From Clostridia bacterium (GTDB taxonomy: Bacteria > Bacillota > Clostridia > DUPQ01), in assembly GCA_030592085.1 (NCBI GenBank), contig JAUUZV010000171.1, positions 1-5,213 on the forward strand: a stretch of DNA of 5,213 bases, given 5' to 3'. Positions 1 to 5,213 of the stretch are shown one piece after another. Made by a program: the position numbers and the translations under genes. Position 1 is the stretch's first letter. Each line of letters opens with the position of its first letter. Under the pieces are notes generated by a model. That model saw only the letters and a program-made list of their open reading frames with translations. It was not told the DNA's origin and did no database searches.

Positions 1-809
1 CCTAAGGTCTCTCCCAAAGTTCCTAAATCTTTTAATAAGAAGTTTAACCCAGATATTAATCCCCAAGTCATTAGATATACAATACCTATTAAGAATATTT
101 GTACAGTTAATCTGTCAATTGATTCACTTAGTGGAATATCGTCAGGTCTATCACGTTCTTCAATCATATTTGCCTTAGCATCTTCTGGATCAAATTGATC
201 AGGTTTAAAGCCTTTCTTTTTAACAAAATAGTTAATAAGTAAAACACCACCAAAACAAGCCCACAAGAAACCGATTGCTGCAATTGTTAATCCAATATTT
301 GCTCCATCAACAATTCCTGGAACTCCATCTGGGCTCAAAACTAATGCCCACTGTCCACCAATTGAACTTGCTTGCCCAGGACCTTGTCCAAAAGCAAGAG
401 GTAATAATAATCCAAATGAAGGAAATAAATCTTTCATAAATGTGAATGCCATAAACAGGGTAATCGAAAACCCTAATATTCCTTGCATTAAATATGTACT
501 AACAATACCTACTCCTGTGTTAGTAATTTCAGTTCCCTTTTCTCTAGTTCTCTCTTTTAACGCTAATGAGATAAACCCAACAGCCATTGCATGATAAACA
601 ATCTGTTCAAGATTAGGCCCCAACAACGATCCGTTAGGTACAAAATTTAACAACTGTGGTCCTACTATCATACCAATAAATCCTGCGATTATTGCATTAG
701 GTATTAAAAACTTTTTAAATAGTGGTACTTTTCTTTTTAGTAACGTTCCTAACCCTAAAAATGCTGACAATAAGCAAATGTCAATAACTAAAATCCAATT
801 ACTTCCCAT
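1..809 (-). CDS. GltS/ESS-type sodium:glutamate symporter-like membrane protein, C-terminus cut by window edge
   Basis: This is an integral membrane protein, probably a sodium-coupled transporter of glutamate or a similar anion in the plasma membrane. The ATG at 807-809 opens a frame with no stop to base 1, giving 269 codons; GltS-type proteins usually have about 400 or more residues, so the C-terminal part lies outside. Visible hydrophobic segments are near residues 5-22, 36-54, 68-84, 98-125, 131-157, 170-195 and 235-258. The first two flank a basic stretch and an IPNAIIAG motif, comparable to IPEPVAGG in E. coli GltS. A glycine-rich re-entrant-type loop, GQGPGQA (residues 141-147), sits where GltS has GHGTGAA. 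It is followed, as in GltS, by a loop and a glycine-rich membrane segment ending in YFVKKK. A charged cytoplasmic loop follows (about 197-233, rich in D/E/K/R). Family assignment rests on remembered similarity; the substrate is uncertain because the signature loop differs. It is downstream of and overlaps the acyltransferase gene, so both are probably on one message. Confidence 0.8.
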   Translation of the reverse strand, partial: MGSNWILVIDICLLSAFLGLGTLLKRKVPLFKKFLIPNAIIAGFIGMIVGPQLLNFVPNGSLLGPNLEQIVYHAMAVGFISLALKERTREKGTEITNTGVGIVSTYLMQGILGFSITLFMAFTFMKDLFPSFGLLLPLAFGQGPGQASSIGGQWALVLSPDGVPGIVDGANIGLTIAAIGFLWACFGGVLLINYFVKKKGFKPDQFDPEDAKANMIEERDRPDDIPLSESIDRLTVQIFLIGIVYLMTWGLISGLNFLLKDLGTLGETL

Positions 810-1983
810 TACTTTTTCCTCCAATTTCCTTCATAATATCCACAACTTCATTCCACTTAAAAGCAGAAATTCTGTTTTTTGGATAGAAATAAAATCGTCT
901 AAATTCCCCGTTATAATAAAATTCAAAAATCCAGTTTAGCTGAATTGTATTACCAAATATTGTTTCATGATAAAAAGTCATATTACCTGTTTTACTTTCA
1001 AAATATACTTTTTCATGATCTAGTGTTAATGTTCCTTTAATACCCTTATCTAATTTACCATTTTCATTGTCAGTTTTCATAACAACATCTAAATCGTTAA
1101 AAATAACTTTATTATCCTTTATATATCCTCTTATAAATTCATTCTGCCAATCTCCCCATTGACTCACATTATCAAAACGTTTCTTCTCTCCTTCAAAGAT
1201 TCCATAATCATTTAAGATAACTGAAAAATCACACTTATCACAGAAAAACTTATGTTTTTCACTATGAAGAGAAGATATAGAATGACATGATGGGCAAACA
1301 TAAAGATACTGTTCTAAAAATTCAGCATTTGCTTTTCCTTTAAATGGAATCATATTTTCTAATTGCCAGTCATTTTCATTATATACAATTGCTTGATTTA
1401 TAACTTGATATACTTCATCTACACTACCAGTTTTTAATTGTTCTTTATCTAATAATTGATAGTAGTTTAATTGAACTTTCCCTTTTCGCCCTCTAATTGC
1501 CCACCTAGGTCTAGACAAGTATCCGCCTCGTTGTTCACACATAACAACAGGTACTTTTAGTAATTTAACAAATTTCGCAGTAGCATACAAAGCATCAATG
1601 GTTTTTCCATTCCATGTACGGTTTCCTTCTGGAAACAAACCAACAATTCCACCTTTTTTAACAATTCTAATTGAGGTTTTCACGCTAGACATATCAGCTA
1701 CTGCTTTTTTCTTTGAAAAAGCACCAACTAATTTAGTTAATATAAATCCTAAAGCTTTACTTCTAAAAAGATTATCACTGGCCATCCAGTATACTTGTTC
1801 TTTTATATTAAGTGGTAACATGAAAGGATCCCAGTTAAGACAATGGTTTGAAATTAGAATATATGGTGGTTTCACATGACTAATTTTAGATAAATCAGCA
1901 ACAATATTATAAGACAATCGTAACCATACTCCTAAAGTTGCTTTAAAAAAAATGTTAAAAAATCTAAGTCTGAACTTCTCCAC
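799..1983 (-). CDS. PlsC-type lysophospholipid acyltransferase with zinc ribbon and C-terminal beta-rich domain
   Basis: This is a probable membrane-associated acyltransferase that moves an acyl chain onto lysophosphatidic acid or a related lysophospholipid. The catalytic HX4D motif is H47-x4-D52 within ISNHCLNWDPF. The substrate-binding block is FPEGNRTWNG (117-126; usual form FPEGTRS), and VPVV (144-147) matches the fourth family block. The N-terminal 25 residues are hydrophobic and basic, suited to membrane association. The protein is unusually long (394 aa against roughly 200-250 for plain PlsC). After the catalytic domain come C230-x2-C233 and C248-x2-C251, a four-cysteine zinc ribbon. 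Then follows a 140-residue beta-rich, aromatic-rich domain (about 255-394) that could be PH/GRAM-like; that fold is inferred. The start is GTG (1981-1983) behind a GGAGA sequence; the next in-frame Met (68) would remove the HX4D motif. It is the first gene of the leftward unit, and its stop overlaps the symporter start by 11 bp. The exact acyl acceptor cannot be read from the sequence. Confidence 0.85.
   Translation of the reverse strand: MEKFRLRFFNIFFKATLGVWLRLSYNIVADLSKISHVKPPYILISNHCLNWDPFMLPLNIKEQVYWMASDNLFRSKALGFILTKLVGAFSKKKAVADMSSVKTSIRIVKKGGIVGLFPEGNRTWNGKTIDALYATAKFVKLLKVPVVMCEQRGGYLSRPRWAIRGRKGKVQLNYYQLLDKEQLKTGSVDEVYQVINQAIVYNENDWQLENMIPFKGKANAEFLEQYLYVCPSCHSISSLHSEKHKFFCDKCDFSVILNDYGIFEGEKKRFDNVSQWGDWQNEFIRGYIKDNKVIFNDLDVVMKTDNENGKLDKGIKGTLTLDHEKVYFESKTGNMTFYHETIFGNTIQLNWIFEFYYNGEFRRFYFYPKNRISAFKWNEVVDIMKEIGGKSNGK
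818..822 (-). promoter_or_regulatory. Ribosome-binding site of the symporter gene, inside the acyltransferase gene
   Basis: The minus strand reads GGAGG here, 8 nt before the ATG at 807-809. The site lies within the last codons of the acyltransferase gene, whose stop is at 799-801. The symporter therefore has its own strong Shine-Dalgarno sequence as well as an overlapping upstream gene, which fits translational coupling and fixes this ATG as the start. Confidence 0.8.
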
Positions 1984-1987
1984 AATA

Positions 1988-1992
1988 TCTCC
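1988..1992 (-). promoter_or_regulatory. Ribosome-binding site that supports the GTG start of the acyltransferase gene
   Basis: The minus strand reads GGAGA, with 4 nt between it and the GTG at 1981-1983. No in-frame ATG lies nearby, and the GTG start keeps the whole hydrophobic N-terminus and the HX4D motif, so this site decides the start. Confidence 0.7.
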
Positions 1993-2003
1993 GTTTCTAA
2001 TCT

Positions 2004-2032
2004 ATTATAACAAATTATGACTAGGTAATAAA
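2004..2032 (-). promoter_or_regulatory. Extended -10 promoter of the acyltransferase-symporter unit
   Basis: On the minus strand the sequence TGTTATAAT (2012 down to 2004) is a perfect extended -10 element (TGn plus TATAAT). The matching -35 position, about 2027-2032 (TTTATT), is poor, as expected where an extended -10 carries the promoter. Transcription would start near 1997, giving a leader of only about 13-15 nt with room for little more than the ribosome-binding site. No operator or riboswitch is visible on this side, so expression looks constitutive or controlled by something not seen here. Confidence 0.6.
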
Positions 2033-2061
2033 GCGTTTTTATATTTAGAGTAAAAATTATA

Positions 2062-2090
2062 TTGACTTGATATATTTTGTAACATATAAT
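2062..2090 (+). promoter_or_regulatory. Sigma-A-type promoter of the corrinoid transporter operon
   Basis: TTGACT (2062-2067) and TATAAT (2085-2090) are separated by exactly 17 bp, five of six and six of six matches to the housekeeping consensus. The predicted start, near 2096-2098, lies just upstream of the first base of the riboswitch P1 stem at 2111. The -10 element is about 75 bp from the divergent -10 at 2004-2009, so the two promoters are adjacent and point away from each other. Confidence 0.8.
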
Positions 2091-2110
2091 CAACCTACAA
2101 TTAAATAAAG

Positions 2111-2274
2111 TTGATGAGTGTTTCATAGTAATATATGAATTAAAAGGGAATCAGGTGACAATCCTGAACGGTCCCGCCGCTGTATAAGATTGATAGGTAA
2201 TAAATACCACTGTTTTAATAAATGGGAAGGTATTACCAATCGACAATCTTGAGTCAGAAGACCTGCCTTATCAA
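2111..2274 (+). promoter_or_regulatory. Cobalamin riboswitch aptamer
   Basis: This RNA element binds a cobalamin and, in this family, normally lowers expression of the genes downstream when B12 is plentiful. The B12 box GAGTCAGAAGACCTGCC is at 2251-2267, and the conserved 5' core AAAAGGGAATCAGGTGACAA starts at 2142, followed by CGGTCCCGCCGCTGT (2169-2183). Pairings seen directly are: closing stem P1, 2111-2118 with 2267-2274 (8 bp, one G-U); a small hairpin 2122-2127/2134-2139; GGGA 2146-2149 with TCCC 2172-2175; TCAGG 2151-2155 with CCTGA 2163-2167; and a long peripheral arm, AAGATTG 2186-2192 with CAATCTT 2244-2250, continued by GGTAATA 2196-2202 with TATTACC 2231-2237. The long arm and GGTGACAAT loop suggest the adenosylcobalamin-type (class I) architecture, but I cannot settle the ligand form. 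It precedes a complete corrinoid-type ABC importer. Confidence 0.95.
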
Positions 2275-2287
2275 AAACCGGTAAAAA

Positions 2288-2350
2288 CTCTACGAGGTAT
2301 AGAGAAGGTAACCTACATTGCATTAGATGCATGAGGCAATATTCCTTTTC
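2288..2350 (+). promoter_or_regulatory. Candidate antiterminator and anti-antiterminator region of the riboswitch
   Basis: Two mutually exclusive structures can be drawn. GAGAAGG (2302-2308) can pair with CCTTTTC (2344-2350) over 7 bp including one G-U, which would capture the 5' arm of the terminator and allow read-through. Alternatively CTCTA (2288-2292) pairs with TAGAG (2300-2304), using part of the same antiterminator strand and freeing the terminator. Between the antiterminator strands, ATTGC (2317-2321) can pair with GCAAT (2336-2340), or TGCAT (2319-2323) with ATGCA (2327-2331). The base pairing is visible; its use in switching is inferred. Confidence 0.45.
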
Positions 2351-2371
2351 CAACCTGGTTAAGGATTTTTT
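2343..2371 (+). terminator. Intrinsic terminator of the riboswitch expression platform
   Basis: TCCTT (2343-2347) pairs with AAGGA (2361-2365), and inside it AAC (2352-2354) pairs with GTT (2358-2360) around a CTG loop, with four unpaired bases on the 5' side. Six T residues follow immediately (2366-2371), then ATT. The stem is modest, as expected of a conditional terminator. It lies 70 nt beyond the aptamer and 33 nt before btuF, the usual place for a B12-controlled attenuator. Ligand binding would favour termination before the operon. Confidence 0.6.
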
Positions 2372-2391
2372 ATTCGTAAAAAAAACTAACT

Positions 2392-2398
2392 GGAGAGG
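2392..2398 (+). promoter_or_regulatory. Ribosome-binding site of btuF
   Basis: GGAGAGG ends 6 nt before the ATG at 2405. It lies downstream of the terminator, and I see no strong complement to it in the riboswitch, so control by early termination looks more likely than by hiding this site. Confidence 0.75.
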
Positions 2399-2404
2399 TA
2401 AGAA

Positions 2405-3358
2405 ATGAAAAAAGTATTATTAGGAGTAGCAGTTTTAATACTGCTAAGTGTGGTAGCTACTGGCTGCCAAGGAACAGGTGAAGTAATAAGTTCACCTACC
2501 CCATCACCAATATTAACAGCAACACCTTCACAGGAGCCTGTAATAACTGGTGTCACAATAAGTGATTCGCTTGATAGGGTAAGAGAATTTGAACAAATTC
2601 CAAAAAAAGTAATTAGTTTATCCCCTACATTAACAGAGATAATCTATGCTCTTGGTATGGATGAAAAATTAGTGGGACGAACAGATTGGTGTGATTATCC
2701 TGAACAAGTTTTTGATGTTACATCAGTTGGTAATATGGATATTCCAAGTATTGAAACTATTATTTCCCTATCCCCTGATGTAGTAGTAGTTTCACTAATT
2801 ACTACAGAAGAAACCGTTAACATTCTAGAAGATGCTGGCATTAAATGTGTAGTAATCGATGGAGAAAATACTTTCCAAGGAGCTTATACAAATATTGAAA
2901 TGGTTGGTTTACTTCTTGGGGCTACTAATGAAGCAACCACAATGGTTGATCAAATGAAAGATACTGTTAGTGAAATAACTGAAAAAATTAAAAATGAAAC
3001 ACCAAAAACTGTTTATTATGTAATGGGATATGGTGAGTACGGAGACTTTACAGCAGGAGCTGGTACTTTTATAAGTGAAATGATTTCACTTGCAGGTGGC
3101 ATTAATGTAGCCGATGATACTACTGATTGGTCATATAGTGTTGAAAAACTAGTAGAACATAATCCTGAAGTTTTAATCTGTTCTATGTGGGCTCCTGCAG
3201 AAGGATTAAAAGAAGCCACTGGATATAGTGATTTAACTGCCGTAAAAAATGATAGAGTTATAACAATTGAAGATAACTTAATGCAACGAATTGGACCACG
3301 AATTACAGAAGGTTTATTAGAAGTTGCTAGAGCACTTCATCCAACATTGTTTGATTAG
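2405..3358 (+). CDS. btuF: Corrinoid (vitamin B12) ABC transporter substrate-binding lipoprotein
   Basis: This is the extracellular receptor that captures cobalamin or cobinamide and hands it to the permease encoded next. A lipoprotein signal peptide is clear: basic MKK, a hydrophobic core (residues 4-17) and a lipobox ATG-C with the modified cysteine at C21. A flexible Pro/Ser/Thr-rich linker follows (about 29-45). The binding domain, about residues 55-317, has the class III solute-binding (BtuF/FhuD) layout. The first lobe holds VISLSPTLTEIIYALG (69-84) and GRTDWCDYPE (91-100), like the VG-x-CDYP segment of BtuF homologues, then PSIETIISLSPDVVVVS (114-130). The second lobe ends with NPEVLI (253-258), and RIGPRITEGLLEVARALHP closes the protein. 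At 317 aa the length is normal for a Gram-positive BtuF. Related proteins bind siderophores or heme; the cobalamin riboswitch directly upstream is the main reason for choosing corrinoids. The stop codon lies in the ribosome-binding site of the permease gene, 8 bp before its start. Confidence 0.88.
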   Translation: MKKVLLGVAVLILLSVVATGCQGTGEVISSPTPSPILTATPSQEPVITGVTISDSLDRVREFEQIPKKVISLSPTLTEIIYALGMDEKLVGRTDWCDYPEQVFDVTSVGNMDIPSIETIISLSPDVVVVSLITTEETVNILEDAGIKCVVIDGENTFQGAYTNIEMVGLLLGATNEATTMVDQMKDTVSEITEKIKNETPKTVYYVMGYGEYGDFTAGAGTFISEMISLAGGINVADDTTDWSYSVEKLVEHNPEVLICSMWAPAEGLKEATGYSDLTAVKNDRVITIEDNLMQRIGPRITEGLLEVARALHPTLFD

Positions 3359-3366
3359 GAGATAAC

Positions 3367-4419
3367 ATGGTCGGTAAAGGGAAAAGAACATATTTCATTA
3401 AATATTTACTTCTTTTGATAACACTAATTGCTGTGGCTACCATCGCAGCTTGCCTTGGTGCAGTCAAAATTTCCCTTTACCAGACCGTTACTGTTTTTTT
3501 ATCAAAGATTCCTTTAATAAAACAATTCATATCAACTGAAAATATTTCAAGTACAACAGAAACAATTATAATGTCTTTACGTCTACCAAGAATTTTAATG
3601 GCTATGTTAGTTGGTGCTGGTTTATCAATGTCTGGGGTTGTTTTTCAAGGAATATTTAAAAATCCATTAGCTGATCCATATATTCTTGGTATTTCATCAG
3701 GTGCATCATTAGGAGCAGCACTTGCAATAGCTTTTGGTTCACAAGCATTATTCTTTGGATTTGGTCTTATTTCACTTTCTGCATTTTTAGGAGCGTTTCT
3801 TGTTATGTTTTTAGTGTACTTTATTGCAAAAGCTGGTGGTAAGTTAGTAACAAATACATTAATACTTTCAGGTGTGGCTATTAGTTTTATGTGTAGTTCT
3901 TTTATATCTATGTTAATTATTGCATCTAGAGAAAACACAACTAGAATTGTTTTTTGGACAATGGGTAGTTTAACTAGTGCAAATGGAACTAAATTATTAG
4001 TTATGCTACCAATAATTTTAATTGGATTCATTTTGCTATTAGCTTTTTCAAAAGATATTAATATTTTATCTTCTGGAGATGAAACAGCTGTTTCAATGGG
4101 AATTAATGTTAATAAAGTTAAATTTGTTTTACTTGGAATTTGCTCGTTAATAACTGCTATCTCTGTAGCATTTACTGGAGTAATTGGTTTTGTAGGATTA
4201 ATAATCCCTCATGCTGTTAGATTACTATCAGGTCCAGATCATAAACATTTAATTCCCCTATCAGCTTTATCAGGTGCAATTTTTCTAGTTATTTGCGATA
4301 CAATAGCTAGAGTAGTAATGGCTCCTACAGAAATCCCCATCGGAGCAATTACAGCACTATTTGGAGCACCATTTTTCATCTATCTATTAATTAAAAGTAA
4401 AAAGAAGGTATTCATATGA
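3367..4419 (+). CDS. btuC: Corrinoid ABC transporter permease, FecCD/BtuC family
   Basis: This is the membrane channel subunit, expected to work as a dimer with two ATPase subunits and to accept corrinoid from the binding lipoprotein. At 350 aa with about ten hydrophobic segments (first at about 12-32, last at about 322-342), it fits the usual FecCD length and topology. The family signature is intact: LRLPRILMAMLVGAGLSMSG (71-90), then FQGIFKNPLADPYILGISSG (93-112). The cytoplasmic coupling region that contacts the ATPase is GFVGLIIPHAVRLLSGPDHK (274-293), and EIPIGAITALFGAPFF (322-337) is the conserved C-terminal block. The ATG at 3367 follows AGGAG (3357-3361), which overlaps the btuF stop. 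The 3' end overlaps the ATPase gene by ATGA. The same family serves iron-siderophore and heme uptake, so B12 specificity comes from the riboswitch and operon context. Confidence 0.9.
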   Translation: MVGKGKRTYFIKYLLLLITLIAVATIAACLGAVKISLYQTVTVFLSKIPLIKQFISTENISSTTETIIMSLRLPRILMAMLVGAGLSMSGVVFQGIFKNPLADPYILGISSGASLGAALAIAFGSQALFFGFGLISLSAFLGAFLVMFLVYFIAKAGGKLVTNTLILSGVAISFMCSSFISMLIIASRENTTRIVFWTMGSLTSANGTKLLVMLPIILIGFILLLAFSKDINILSSGDETAVSMGINVNKVKFVLLGICSLITAISVAFTGVIGFVGLIIPHAVRLLSGPDHKHLIPLSALSGAIFLVICDTIARVVMAPTEIPIGAITALFGAPFFIYLLIKSKKKVFI

Positions 4420-5189
4420 GTTTAATAATTGAAAACCTTCAATTTTCATACGGTAATCTTTCTGTACTAAATGAAATTTCTTCATATTTTGAAGATAGCA
4501 CATTTTATGCAATTATAGGACCAAATGGTTGTGGAAAATCCACTTTACTAAAATGCCTTTATGGATATTTAGAACCAGCAAGTGGTACTATTTTAATTGA
4601 TGATAAAGATATTAAAAAAATGAGTCATAAAAAGCGAGCCACAAAAATATCCTATGTTGCACAAAGCAATGAAACAGGATTTGATTTTACAGTAAAAGAC
4701 ATTATCACTATGGGAAGAAATCCTTATATTAAACGATTTTCTTCCATGAGCGAAGATGATATATATCATGTTTATGAAGCAATGGAAAAGACTTCTACTT
4801 TAGCTTTTAAAGATAAAAGTATAAACGAATTATCAGGTGGAGAAAAACAACGTGCATTTATTGCTAGAGCATTAGCTCAAGATACTAAGTTTATTTTACT
4901 AGATGAACCTGTTTCAAATTTAGATATTAATCACCAAACAGAAATAATGAGTACTGTAAAATCATTATCTACAGATCATAAAAGAACTATTATCTGTGTA
5001 TTACACGATTTAAATTTAGCTTATCTATATGCTGATTATGTATTATTAATGGATAATGGAAAGGTTCACTCTATTGGAAAACCTGAAAATGTTCTCACTA
5101 AAGAAAATATTAAAAGTGTTTATAAAACAGATGTAACTATTTTACAAGATAATACTAGTAAATTAAAATTCATTGTACCAAAAAAATAA
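4416..5189 (+). CDS. btuD: Corrinoid ABC transporter ATP-binding protein
   Basis: This is the cytoplasmic ATPase that drives import through the permease. All ABC motifs are present in order: Walker A GPNGCGKST (35-43), Q-loop glutamine Q83 in YVAQ, signature LSGGEKQRAFIARAL (139-153), Walker B FILLDEP (159-165) with catalytic E164, D-loop SNLD (167-170) and the switch histidine H197 in VLHDLN. The length of 257 aa and the motif MGRNPYIKRF (99-108) after the Q-loop are typical of the FecE/BtuD/FhuC branch that pairs with FecCD permeases. The start overlaps the permease stop as ATGA, with AGAAGG (4403-4408) 7 nt upstream, so the two are probably translationally coupled in a fixed ratio. The gene ends 24 bp before the window edge; those bases are AT-rich with no visible terminator, so the operon may continue. 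Confidence 0.9.
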   Translation: MSLIIENLQFSYGNLSVLNEISSYFEDSTFYAIIGPNGCGKSTLLKCLYGYLEPASGTILIDDKDIKKMSHKKRATKISYVAQSNETGFDFTVKDIITMGRNPYIKRFSSMSEDDIYHVYEAMEKTSTLAFKDKSINELSGGEKQRAFIARALAQDTKFILLDEPVSNLDINHQTEIMSTVKSLSTDHKRTIICVLHDLNLAYLYADYVLLMDNGKVHSIGKPENVLTKENIKSVYKTDVTILQDNTSKLKFIVPKK

Positions 5190-5213
5190 CATATTTAAAT
5201 TGTAAAAAACCTC

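Noticed and set aside
1598..1879. Open frame of 93 codons on the plus strand
   Set aside because: It lies wholly antisense to the HX4D and FPEG region of the acyltransferase gene, has no convincing ribosome-binding site and resembles no family; it is a shadow of that gene.
2067..2093. Imperfect dyad TTGAT/ATCAA across the operon promoter, considered as a repressor operator
   Set aside because: Only 5-bp arms match, the inner part is mostly unpaired AT sequence, and both arms overlap the -35 and -10 elements; the riboswitch already explains regulation.
1932..2126. Open frame of 64 codons on the minus strand
   Set aside because: It spans the divergent promoter region and overlaps the acyltransferase start in another frame. 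Its composition reflects AT-rich non-coding DNA.
2123..2353. Open frame of 76 codons on the minus strand
   Set aside because: It is antisense to the cobalamin riboswitch and its platform; RNA conservation explains this stretch fully.
3016..3219. Open frame of 67 codons on the minus strand
   Set aside because: It is antisense to the second lobe of btuF, which is an intact gene with family motifs.
3645..4031. Open frame of 128 codons on the minus strand
   Set aside because: It is antisense to btuC, and its protein lacks family motifs. The sense strand encodes the full FecCD signature.
5190..5213. Bases after btuD considered as an operon terminator
   Set aside because: There is an A-run and AT-rich sequence but no stem followed by a T-run within the 24 bases available.

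Overview
The window is AT-rich with short spacers, strong GGAGG-type ribosome-binding sites and lysine/isoleucine-rich proteins. Together with a Cys-type lipoprotein signal on the binding protein, this suggests a low-GC Gram-positive bacterium (Bacillota, most likely Clostridia). That placement is inference; no taxonomic marker gene is present.

Two transcription units diverge from a control region at about 1984-2404. The leftward unit (minus strand) begins at an extended -10 promoter near 2004-2012. It encodes a PlsC-type lysophospholipid acyltransferase with an added zinc ribbon and a C-terminal beta-rich domain. Its 3' end overlaps the start of a sodium/glutamate (GltS/ESS-type) symporter-like membrane protein that runs off the left edge of the window. 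The symporter therefore has no stop codon here, but its reading frame is open for 269 codons.

The rightward unit (plus strand) begins at a near-consensus promoter (2062-2090). A leader of about 300 nt follows, containing a cobalamin riboswitch aptamer with a clear B12 box (2251-2267), a candidate antiterminator/anti-antiterminator region and an intrinsic terminator (2343-2371). Behind it lie three tightly packed genes: a substrate-binding lipoprotein (btuF-like), a FecCD-family permease (btuC-like) and an ATPase (btuD-like). The first two are 8 bp apart and the last two overlap by ATGA. Together they form a complete ABC importer. The family alone would not separate corrinoid from siderophore or heme uptake, but the riboswitch makes cobalamin or cobinamide the best-supported substrate, with uptake shut off when intracellular B12 is sufficient.

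Almost every base is accounted for by these features. I see no mobile element, CRISPR array, tRNA, rRNA or broken gene, and nothing that looks like a wholly new system. The points most worth a second look are the three-part architecture of the acyltransferase, the altered signature loop of the symporter-like protein, and the switching structure downstream of the B12 aptamer.
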